DNA from: Holothuria scabra
Taxonomy: Eukaryota > Echinodermata > Holothuroidea > Aspidochirotida > Holothuriidae
NCBI GenBank assembly: GCA_037179385.1
Contig: CM074196.1
Span: 32,450,486 to 32,514,485, forward strand
DNA length: 64,000 bases
Direction of reading: 5' to 3'
Made by a program: the position numbers and the translations under genes
In this document: positions 12,501 to 24,500 of the stretch, piece by piece
How positions within the stretch are numbered: position 1 is the first letter of the stretch
Layout of the letters: the number at the start of each line of letters is the position of its first letter
The notes under the pieces: generated by a model
Database searches by the model: none
What the model was told of the DNA's origin: nothing
The model's input: only the letters and a program-made list of their open reading frames with translations

Positions 12501-15500
12501 ACTCCATTCAGTCCACTCCCTCAGGACAGTGGTCACAAATTACCCAGCTCTCAAAACGGTGTGGTGACAAGCTGACAACCGCGATTGTTACAAGAAGATG
12601 TCATTTTCACAATTAGATACTGCATTTCCAGCCCAAATAAGTAACAAAAACAACACATTATTTGGAAGGGGAGCTGCTGCTTTGTGCATGTTGCATGTTG
12701 CATGTTCAAGAGGGGTTGGGTCTGTCAAGAGCTTGGATGTACAACATGACTACAAGCTCACGCCATAAAAGGTACAACAGTTCATGATAAAGGAAGAAAT
12801 GCATGGTTAACGAGTGAATGAATGTACCAGGCTTTGGGTAATCGTAATCAGTAATCGTAATCGTAATTGCAAAGTAATTGCAATCGTAATTGATTACAAT
12901 GGCAAAGTAATTGCAATCGTGGTTACATTTCTGATTACATTGAAGTTGAATTGAACAAAGAGGTAAAGTTACTAAACAAATTTTTCAGTGCTTAGTTCTT
13001 CTGTTGGAATGACAAAATTTAATTTTTCATTACCTCCAGAGTTGTTTCTTTGTCTAGTTACACTCTAGAAGTATACTTTTGCAAAAGAGTAAGATAGGGT
13101 TTTATGCCTCAACTGGTATCCTTTCGGGCTTATCTAGAGCAATGTCCATGGCCTTTTTTGCAGTTGTGGGCACTAGACTGTTTTTCCTACTACATTGTTT
13201 ATGTGGAAACAAAGTGTAATCATGATTGCAATCATGATTACATTGCAATGTAATCGCAATCGTAATCAATTGCTTTCAATTTTAGCTGTAATCGTAATCA
13301 TAATCGCAGTCGTAAAATATGAAGTAATCGCAATCGTAATTGATTACATTGAGGTGTAATTGCCCCAAGCCTGGAATGTACCAACACTAGAAATGGTCAG
13401 AAAACGGCAAAGCAACAGCTGTGGAAAGATGATTTCAATGTTTGCATTCTCCTGCACAATTTCCACATTTTTTGTGTTCGGGAACAGTTCGGGAAAGAGA
13501 AATTTGGTCCCAGGGAGCCCATACATTGAGCCCAACACTTGTGTGGTGGCTATACTGCCACTCCATGAATCATCCGCTACATGTTCTGTTTTCTGAGGTC
13601 GCAGTTTTGGCAAATGTGACAGCTTTATGGAGTGGTTGAAGTATGATGGACATAACCACAAAATTATTGTTAATGTTGGATTGTTGTTTAATTCATCATC
13701 TTTCAGTGTAATTAAACAATTAAGCAGTATATATATATATATGTGTATATGTGCACTTCATAAACTTGCTACCATAATTTTAATTTTTCTGTATCAGGAG
13801 GAACAGTTTGAATCCCCCCCCCCAGATTTTTCCAGTAGTTATGTGCGCTTTGCATTTGCTATGCTTTAATATAATAGTGATTATTATCCTGTGAGAGTTT
13901 AGGCAATCTCTCTTCTATTTGTGATATATCTGGCATGCTTGGATATATAAATATTTCATTACACATACATGTGTGCACACAACGCCAACCATATGCTTAA
14001 TTGACACTAATGGGTGTGTTTGTAAACCCTACCTCATTAAGGCTCATATGTGTTTATCATTTTCTTAAGCACTTGATAGAAGAGGTGGAGGATTTTAAAA
14101 GATTCATGTTGGCTTTAAGATAGAGAGAGTTTTATGGCCCAGTTTCCAACCAACTGGTTCAAGTCAAGCCAGCCACTGCCTTTTTTCCAGTTGTGGCTCA
14201 CTGGCTTGTCCATTGCTTATGCTGAGCACCAAGCACAATGGCAGTAGGTTTCATTTTTAAAGTCTTCGGTGTGATTCGGCTAGGACTCAAAGTCCCAACC
14301 TCCATACTGCAGGTTGGATGCTCCAACCACTTGACCTTGCAGTCGTTCACGGCTGGTTTTTTGAAAGGGTATTTAACAGCAATAAATTTTTAGGGGAAAA
14401 AGAGTCATAATAATTTGCATCTTTTGGGGGGGGGGGGGGGGGTTAGTGAAGACGAGATGGTGATGGGGGTTTGGGGTGAAGATCAGGGTTTATGGGGCTG
14501 GAAAATCTTGTGCTATTTTGAGAGACATGAAATAAAAATGTTCCATTAACATTATTCAGTCTCCTTTGCATTATGTTATGGTTTGAATATGTTATTTGTA
14601 ACTGGGTGCATGTTTGTTTGTGAGCATTGTAATTTCATTCCTAGCTTTTACCTGTTCGACATGCTTTTTGCATTCTTCACACAGTTATGTATGGACATGC
14701 TAGTGAGTTACTACAAGGTCTTTACCATTATAAATTGAAGTGTACATAAAGTTCATAATTATAAGAAGATAAATTTTACAGGCTGAAAAGTGATTTTCAC
14801 ACATCCAACTCCCATTCTGGTAGCTTTTTCCGTGGGTGACGTATGACATGTTGACATTAATTGAACTTATTTCAACTTATTTCTCATAAACTAGTCATTT
14901 ATCAACGAAGAGAAATTTAAAACATTAAGTGAACATACAATTATGATAGTCATTAGATAAAAAGAATTACTCATCATTGAAGCTAGTGACTATGATGTAA
15001 AATAACAATAGACCCTTTTGCAAATGATGCCATAGAGTATTAAGAAGTATACCCTCGTTTTGAGGAGAAACAAACCAACACCAACAAATGCAGCTGATTT
15101 GTCAACCAATCAGATATGCACATTGTCTGCTACATGTGGGGGCCAGCTCTACTGTGGGCAGCCTCATGTTTCATATTTTTCCCCTAAACATGATGTCTGC
15201 AATCATAAGGTCTTTACAAAAAGGAAACAGAAGAGACTTTGGGGAAAATACTTGTTTAATTGAAATAGGCGATTGCAAAATACTTTATGGTGCCCTCAAA
15301 AACAAATCAAATGTTAACCTGCATTTGGTTACTCGTGAAAAATAAGATTCATGTGAGCTTTTTCTTGTGTAGTATGTTGCACAGCAAGGCCTTGCATAGT
15401 TACATTACACTACCATTATGGAGCAGTGGTTGATTACATTTTTGTGCAAGGTGTACATCTTTTGAAAGAACAAGAAAAACAAAGACAGTCTTTTAAGTAG

Positions 15501-18500
15501 TTCAAAAATGACATAACAAATTATTGTGCAGTCTACCATTTTAAATTTGAGTAAATAAATTTCATCATTTTGTATCTCAGCACAGGAATTTCTTGTGAAG
15601 TTGAGATCTGGAGGTTTTGAACTCATTTGGTCAGCTTTGTAACATTTAATTCTCAAATTATACACTTTATGTACACTTTATCATTTGCAAAGTTTAAAGA
15701 TCATCGAAATGGTATCCAAAAATTTGGGGTCCAAAAATCTGGGTAGCAAGAGAAGGATTGGCTTGTTCTTAATTTAAAATGTTATCCATTTTACAAGTGG
15801 GTCACCTGCGGCTAATTCAGGGCTGGGTTTGATTTGCTGCAGTTTTTGCCTCAGCTTCTTACATCCTGGTTTAATCTAGCCATGCCGTCAGCCATTTTTC
15901 AAGTTGTGGGTTACTAGATTGACATGGTTTCTGCTTCATTGATCATGCAGAGCATCATGTCAATGGCATTAGATTCCATGTTTGAAAGTCTTACATGGGA
16001 TTGAATTTGGGAATCAAATTATGACCATCTGGGGAAGAGATGGTTGCTCTTTGATAGACCAATCACGCGGCTTATTCAGGGGTGATTTATGTAAACTTTG
16101 CAGATGTAACCATTTACTAACTCTGGTTTATGTCATCAAAATTATTTTCGTTGTACTCAAGTTTGTATTATACTTTCCTTTGTGGGTGATATATGAAGAT
16201 TTAACTTCACCTTTACTCCTTTAGAACCCAGAAGTCACTGATGGGGTTTTCAGAGTCTGATATTAACATTAGTGATGAACAAGCGACATTTTTTCAGATA
16301 ATTCAAATACTTTGACACCCTCATTCATGACCAGTGATTAGGTGTTGTTGTCAATTTTTGGTATCTGATGAAAAAGAAAAAAATATGTTTTGTCTGTCAG
16401 TCTTCATCTGCAGTTAGGAAGTCTTTATCTGCAGTTAGGGGTGTTGAATGAGTCACCCATACCTTTAGCTCTGAAGCAGTTGAGTTCCGTAAGCTGAAAG
16501 TAACCTTGTTCCCAAATCTTCTAGCATATAACTTGATGTCTTTTGCCCTACAGTGGAGGAGGGATTACATGTGTAATGTTTTTAGATTGAAGAAATTAAA
16601 GTTGCTAACTAAAAGGAAGGGGAAATGTGTTAAATGATTATGAGGAACAACCACAAAACTTAGAGCTGACAGACTTACAACATTAGATCTTGCTGCATGT
16701 TCAGGAAGGGAATGTTATATAACTAGTATACTTTGTCAAGAGTGTGTCAGAGGCATGCAAAACATTAAAATGGAATAATTGTTTAAATGATTTAAAGGGT
16801 AGACATTTACTTGTCACCCCAAGCTACAGAGTAGCTCATATTGCACTGCATGCACAGAGAATGTTCTAAAACATTATAGGCCTTACTTGCTCACCAGGAT
16901 GTGCTGTTTAGTAATAAACTAAGATTGAGTCTTCCTGCACAAGCGTTTTCAACAGCTCTGGGAGAGGCTATAAGTAAATGGATTGGGGTGTAAAAAATAG
17001 TAGGGATAGGACAATTGAAACTGTCAGGGGTGAAAAGATTTGACCTTTAAGTGAAGCATTCCTTGGTTGGGGAGAGAAGGTTTGTGGAGATGTCATCTTT
17101 GATTGGCAAAAATGCACTATTCTGTTTCACGCAAGGTGTAGGAATTTTCCATCTAAACTTCATTTTCTATAGTATCCACATTGAAATAAGAAAAATGTAA
17201 GGATTACATAATAAATTAAGTAATAGAACTTGGCTGTGTAGTGATCAGAAAACATCTGATTGTTCTAGAAAGTTGTTGCAGTTGTACCAAAAAACATTGT
17301 CTGTCAATAAATGATCCCTTTACTTAAAATTTAGTTCATAACTAATCCAGTACATTATTAACAGTTGATTGAGTCATTCCATCTTATCATGTTAACCTTC
17401 CCTCACCCCGCTCTCACTACCCCTTCACATTAAGCTACTGACCAGGTTCATGGTAGGAAGCATTATTCCACAACTAATGTCCCACATTTCATAATTTTAC
17501 CTTTAGTTAGAATGACATTAGCCGTGAATTCACAAGCATCCAAGATCCAGTGTTCCATGCGGAAGTTTTCTTTGGGTACTTACTTATCACTCACATTAGA
17601 CACCAGAGTTATTCCACATTATGTTATATATTCAGTAGGGCTGAACTATTTGTATTCTTAAATCTTTAACTTTGTCTTGGTATATGGTTGCCTTTTCTAA
17701 CCTTTGCCTGTAATAGTGATGGTGCTGTAGTGGAAGTGGCGGTGCTGTAGTAGCAGTATAATTTAATCTTGAATGAATTGGCCATGAGATATCACAGTCT
17801 AATATCTTTAAATTGTCTTTGTTTCTCTCCATTAGCTCAGAGAATCACTTTCTGTTATAGAAGTTTCAGGACCTAGTCCCCTCACAGAACCTATCCACTT
17901 AGCGGTGAGTAGTTTCTCAAGTCACAAATTTATTAAAAGGTTCGGTTTAAGATAAACTTCTATCCTGTCATTTTGTGACATGTGCGGCCTTGAAGACTCT
18001 TCAAATATAAATATTCAACTGCAACATGGTAACACCTAAAGTGTAGTGGTATTGCCTATGAAAAATATCTATATATAGGTCCGAAATACCGATAATACCG
18101 GTAATATTGATATTTTCGCAGAATAGGTACACACACTTTATGTGTGTAGGAATGAAGTTCGAAGGTTATTCCTTGCCCCATAATCCATATACGAGACAAA
18201 CAAAGGTTCGCAATTTCATGTTGATCAGCAAAAATCAGTTAAAATTTGTACAAAGAGAAAAGATGAATAAATAATTTTTGGTTTCGATGATAAGAGAAAC
18301 CAATGCAATCATGATGGCGTGTGTGTGTATGTATGTATGTGTGTGTGTGTGCGCACGTATGTGTGTGTATGTGTGTGTGTTTGTGACACTTTGCTTGTTA
18401 ACACGATATCTCAAGATAGGAATGTGTGACAGTTTTCAAACTTGGTACATAGATGTGCCATATTGAGAGGAAAAACACTATTGTTTTTGGTGGAGGTCAA

Positions 18501-21500
18501 AGGTCACCTGGGGTCACCAGGGGTCAAAGTCTGAAAATCTTGTTAACACAGTATTTCAAGGTAGGAAACTTGGATAGATTTTATATTTAGTATGTGGATG
18601 CATTATGGTCAGGAGATGGTCCCTATCGTTTTTGGTGGAGGCCAAAGGTCATCTGGGGTCACCAGGGGTCAAAGTATGAAAACCTTGTTAGCGCAATATC
18701 TCAAGGTAGGAAGCTTGGATAGATTTCATATTTGGGTAAGTGGATGCGTTATAGTCAGTAGATGGGCCCTAATGTTTTTGGCGTAGGTCAAAGGTCATCC
18801 GGGGTCTCCAGGTTTCAAAGTCTGAAAATCTCTTTAACACCATATCTCAAGGTAGAAAGCTTGAATAGATTTCATATGTAGTATGTGGATGTATTATGGT
18901 CAGGAGGTGGTCCCTGTTGTTTTTGGTGGAGGTCAAAGGTCATCTGGGGTTACAGGGGTCAAAGTATGAAAACCTTGTTAATGCGATATCTCAAGATAGG
19001 AAAGTTGGATAGATGTCATACTTGGTATGTGGATGCCTTTTAGTCAGTAGATGGTCCCTATAGTTTTTGACATAGGTCAAAGGTCATCTGGGGTCACCAT
19101 TGGTCAACGTCTGAAAATCTCGTTAACACGACATCTCCAGTTAGAAAGCCTGAATAGATTTCATAGTTAGTATGTGGATGTGTTATGATCAGGAGGTGGT
19201 CCCTATTGTTTTGGGTGGAGGTCAAAGGTCATCTGTGGTCACCAGGGGTCAAAGTCTGAAAACCTTGTTTATGTGGTATCTCAGGTTTAGTAGCTTTGAT
19301 AGATTTCATGTTTGTTATGTGGATGGGTTATGGTCAGGAAATGGTACGTAATTTTTTTGATGGAGGTCAAAGGTCATCTGGGGTCACTGCTGGTCCAAGT
19401 CTGAAAATCCTGCTTATGCAGTATCTCAAGATAGGAAACTTGGATAGATTTCATATTTGGGTATGTGGATGCATTGTGGTCAGAAGATGGTCCCCATAGT
19501 TTTTGGCAGAGATGAAAGGCCATCTGGGGTCAAAGCCTGGAAACCTTTTTAAATGTGATCTCTCAAGATAGCTGTTTGTCCATTTGTCTGTCTGTTGTTT
19601 GTCATTCTAGCTATGTATGGCTTTTATGGATGTCAAAAGGTCATCTGGAATGACAAAATTATTTTTTGAACATGCTAGTATAACATTTGAATGAGAAGAT
19701 AATGGTGAATGATGGCACTCTTTGAAACGGAACATTTATGTATCATCGAAACCTCAATGCATTTTTGCATTCTGGTTTTATTAAAATGTATGTTTAGCCT
19801 TACTTCTCTCTCTTTCATTTTATTTGTCACGGGATTCCCGCCCAACTCTCCTAAATTGCCCGCAAACATAATAAGTGGCAGCTTTTCCCATACCAGTCTG
19901 CCGGCCCTTGCAGTATATTCAAGCAGCAATAAACACTAGAGCTCTGACAGCATAGTTGCAAAGTTTCTCTGATACCTAAAATACCGACCGATATTCTGGA
20001 TATCAAATATATGCTTAGGTATTATAGTCAACTAGTTGAAAGAAGTCGGTATCACATCACTTAACTGACCTCTGTCAACTGCCTGATCGGCAGTGATCAA
20101 TCCCGTGCTTCAAATATTATTCCACAAGTCCGATCCTACGAACACTGCACTGTTCGTTGTCAAAATCCAGGTAACATGCACTCTGTTGCATCGTAGCAGC
20201 TCTTTAGCTGCTCTGCACTGTTGCCTTTTCCAGGTCCCTGATGTGAAAACTTTCCCACATTTTTTAAATCCCATCTTCTACGCGGCAATGTTTTACAAAG
20301 TTTGCCCCGTCCTAGTTCCAATGACCTTTTTTGAACGGCAATGCAAAATATTGCGGGCTAAAAAACTTGCAAAATTCGATCAAAGAAATAAATTACTTAC
20401 TCTGTATCAAAAATCCCCCTGTATCAAAGTGGGCAAATCCAGCCAAGGTTATGTGCTAGGAATGCACAGCCTGTTCAACCACGTGTTTGCATGTTTGCAC
20501 ATGTACAGTGTATACACTTAGGTTGTGTTGTACATGCAGCAAATTCTCACGCTAACGAAGGATTGAGTTGCTATACTAAACCTGCATTGACTTAAACCTG
20601 CACTGTAGTAGCCTGCGGTGGATTCCCACATCTAACTTGTGCGAAAGAATTTTGCAAAAATGTTACGTGCTTTTTGCCCTTCGTGGACACATCGTGAAGG
20701 CATTACAGTACCGTTTGAATTTCACCTAACAGTAGGACTGATTGATATGTAAAAGAAATCGACTTGTTAAGTTTTAAAACGCAGGTACTTGCAGTCAAAA
20801 ATATTTTTGGAAAACATTGGTTAAATCGATAGGCCCATGAACCTGGACACTCTTATTCCACCATTACGTATACACCGGCGTACACAGACACTGCTGATGT
20901 ATGTAAACAAGTGCGTTGAACTATTCCACTGTGCAGATCATTGAGTATACAGCGCGAGCTGAGCTGTAGACCGTCAATACATACACAGTACATGAACGAA
21001 CAGCTCCGTGACTGGAAATGTCACAGAGAGGTGAACCTAAACATCTCGTAGCTCTCTAGTCTACTCTACTCATTGAAAACTCTTAGTTTATTGGTGGTTT
21101 GATATCAGTATTTTCTCGTATCTGTCATGAGTCACTGCTGTTAAATATCAATATTTGTGTTGAGTGTCTATATTTTGGTTGAATCGGTATTTCAGTGAGT
21201 AGGGGAATATCTGTATTAGTTCTATGTATAGATTTCACTATATACCCATATTTTTGAAAACGCATATCGACGATATTACTAAGGTGGAAATACCGACTTA
21301 AACCGGTAATATAGATATACCGCTACTGCTTAGTAACACCTGTATTTAAAAAGTGCCCTGGTTTTGCTTCCATGTTGTAGATTTTGGTCATGGTTCGACC
21401 AGAATGGTAGTAGTTTCTAATGGGAGGAAATATACAATTACCATTTAAAAAGCAAAATTGAAGGGTGCCCTGAAATGAATTCAGCATGGTTAAACTTAAC

Positions 21501-24500
21501 TCAGAAGGAGAGTTCATTTTGATGAGAAATATGGTTTATTTGTCAAGAACGGCTATTGAGGAGAATGCCATCACCCTAACTTGAATTAGTTTAATAGATT
21601 GTCTTGTTTCATGATTGGCTCTTGAGATTCATGTGACAATAAATTTCCTCCCCAAATAAGAAATTTGCTGTGAAAAAAACTGCTTAGTTTTACCTTAAAA
21701 ATGCAGTATTGAAGTCCTAAAATATTGTGGCAGATACTTTGAAGAGAAATAAGTAAAATTGTGAGATTTTTCTTTCACTTCAAAATGATTTTGGTCCAAC
21801 TGCTCTCAACCTTTAAAAGGGTAAAAACAGATGGACTGTGTGTGTTTGTACAGGATAATTCGTGATGTGAAGGCCAGTGCAAGTGGTGCACAAGGATGCA
21901 TCACAGTAGCATCCAGGGATAGCATTACCATGGGAAGGGGACAATTATCATGTTCAAATGCTCTGGTCCAAAGCTTCTTAACCTCTTTCATTTATACACA
22001 GCGATATTCTAATTTAAATAGACTGGGGAGAAGTAAAACCAGTGCTATGGCTGAGTGGATAAAGGCGGTGGCATTTGAAGCGATGAAGCTTAGCAACCGT
22101 GAGGTTTGGAGTTCGATTCCTGGCTGGGTCAAAGAAACATGGGTTTTTCATCCAAGAGCAATGTAGGGTTTTCCTGTCTGATCCAAAAAAATACCAAATT
22201 TGATCCATATTGTTGAATTGGTTGCCACCCGACGTGAGGTTGTTATACATAAGCCAATGGCTTCTCCCACATTCGTGGTCGCTTAGCGTCGTAAAACAAA
22301 TGCCCTTCTAGGCCTGATTATTAAAAACTTTGTAAAATGACCATATGGCAACAGCATAATCCCAAATAAAATGGTGCAGCCGAAGATGAGAGCATTATTC
22401 ATTATCGAGAGAGTATCATGGGATAAACCATGGTCACCTGATGGTGACGGATAAATAGTTGAGGAAGTTAAAGATTATTACTAACTATGAATGAATAATA
22501 ACTTTTGAAGCGACATTTCTGCATGGCCTTACTTTTTTTCTGCATTAAACAGGCTTACAATGGTCACTCAGATACCCTGGGTGTTCTCATGAGGTCAGTC
22601 ATTTCCCTGGACGTTGAAGATGCAAATGGACGGACCGCTTTGGACCTCGCCGCTTTCAAGGGCCATGCAGAATGTGTTGAATCCTTGGTTTTACAGGGTG
22701 CTCCCATTATAGTACATGATTCTGTCTCCAAACGGACTCCATTGCATGCAGCGGGTAAGAATTTTTCAGTAGAAACAAGCTTTCACAAGAACTGACAGAA
22801 CCAGAAAACATTGTTACACATATCCTACATTATGTGAAACTGTCTTTGTTCAAATCACCTCTCACTTAAGTCTAAACCCAGATCTGTGGTTGGAAAGTTG
22901 GGATTTTTAATTGATCTGCCCTCCTACAGGTACACTTTATACCCACCAGAGCTTATGAGGTATAATTCTACAAAAGTTGAGTTTAAGCATTGGAGTGGCT
23001 GTAAACTGTGGGTGCATACACCAGATATATTCTGGACTTCCCTTGAAAAAGTCAGGTTTTAGACTGTTTGGAGGTAAGGTATTTGAATAAGGGCTATTTC
23101 ATGTTATGTAGAAAGCAAATTATTTGTATTGGCAGAAATGTCATAAGAGAGTGTAGTAGGCTTCATGGCTCCAAATTTTTTAGTTTTGAAATGTGGAGAT
23201 CTGAGGAAGTTTTATCTATCAGACTTGAGTTGGGATTCCCTTTAATGAAATTTTTAAAGGAACTATGGGTGGGTGCTTAAAGCCTCTCTCCTTTCATTAT
23301 ACCACTCACATCTGTAAAACAATGAGTCCATTGTTCCATTTCCTTCATAGGTTACAGTATACATGAAATTTTAAACACTGAATAGCAGTACCAATAATAG
23401 ATGAGTTAAGAAATGATTCTCGAACAACCAAATTGTCCCAAAGCTGATTTGACTAGTTGTCATTCCTTCTCTGCAAAATATATGTGTACTTGAGTTTTTT
23501 GGTGTGTGAGTGTGATTGTGCTTGCAAACGATCACTCACCTCAAATCACTGTCAGGTGTATTTTATGCACCCTAAATGAAGATTTTCATCTCTTATGAAT
23601 CTATTAAAGTTAATTAAAACAGCACAGCTACCATACTCCTCAATTTTCTGAGGAGTGTGATTTGTAGCACACCTGGAGAATGTAAAACAAAAGACCTGCT
23701 TGTTGGCCTTTTCTAATTGAAGTTGTGTGTTGTTTATCGTGATATGTTGGTTATGGTAGGTTAGATAGAGTTTTACGGCCCAGTACCTATTGGTTTAAGT
23801 CGAGCCAGCCACTGCCTTTTTTCCAGTTGTGGCTTGCTGACATGTTGGAGGTACATTTGGAAGCTTTTATGTTTAAGTAGGTGTAACTTGCATTTGCCTG
23901 GTATATTTTGCAAGTAACTTTGCACCAGTGTCTGCCTACTGTGTATTGGTCACTTTGCATCATATGGCAAAGATTTTTGCACTGCCACTAGAAATGTAAT
24001 GTTGGAGAAATATGTCTATTGAAGGGCAATCTAGGCTCACTGAAAAGCAAAAGTATCAGCAGAGTAAAAGATGGGTGATTCCTTGTTTGTCATTTGTCAT
24101 AAGCTTCAGAAGTTATTTGACGTTTTCATTTTTAGACCAATCTTCTGTTTTTTGTGTAATGGTTGGTGACACCATGTACACACTAGTAATTTGTCAGTCC
24201 CTAAGAGTAAATCAGTGTCTTCCACTAGCTATTTTGTGAGGATGCTGCACTTGGACAAAAGAAATGTGCCCCCAGACATAAAGTAGAGTCACCTGGACAA
24301 AAGCTGTCAATTTGAAACCTTTCAACAGAGCAAGTAGCAATGTATCAAAGTTAACATTGAGCTTGGATCATCACAAATGTTCCTAGTCATTGAAAAAGAC
24401 TATATAATTATACGCACTACAATTATAATGAATTTTAATTAGACACACTCTCTCTTTGTACCACTTGTCAAGACAATGGTCACTAACCTTCAATGCAATA

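Larger units (their letters stand above)
12213..17835 (+). other. Intron 6 (5.6 kb)
   Basis: Contains a hAT-like MITE (12828-13373), a SINE (14118-14352, minus), a 17-G run (14426-14442), a candidate 941-bp inverted-repeat element (14738-15678), a SINE fragment (15881-15990, minus) and a diverged family C copy (16794-17048). The rest shows nothing recognisable. Confidence 0.85.
18038..21332. mobile_element. Candidate 3.3-kb transposon with 9-bp flanking duplication
   Basis: GTAACACCT occurs directly before 18038 and directly after 21332. The left end reads GTGTAGTGGTATTGCC; the complement of the right end reads CAGTAGCGGTATATC. Both subterminal zones are rich in ATACCG / CGGTAATATNGATAT motifs. 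hAT elements make 8-bp duplications, so a hAT-like origin is plausible. It contains the tandem array (18399-19571) and about 1.7 kb of unrecognised, locally CpG-richer sequence. No transposase motif was seen. Confidence 0.5.
17905..22552 (+). other. Intron 7 (4.6 kb)
   Basis: Dominated by a possible 3.3-kb inserted element (18038-21332) that carries the 145-bp tandem array. This is followed by a TIR element (21541-21816) and a tRNA-derived SINE (22041-22325). Confidence 0.85.

Noticed and set aside
18399..19571. CRISPR-like array
   Set aside because: Units are 145 bp, contiguous and homologous throughout with no unique spacers. It is a eukaryotic minisatellite.
20093..20521. 142-codon open stretch inside the 3.3-kb candidate element
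   Set aside because: No transposase or other domain motif (no BED finger, no RW/DDE pattern) is visible. It is the length expected by chance in a CpG-richer patch.
22041..22125. Functional tRNA-Ser/Leu gene
   Set aside because: The head recurs with the same long body at 28941 and lacks a proper acceptor stem. It is a SINE.
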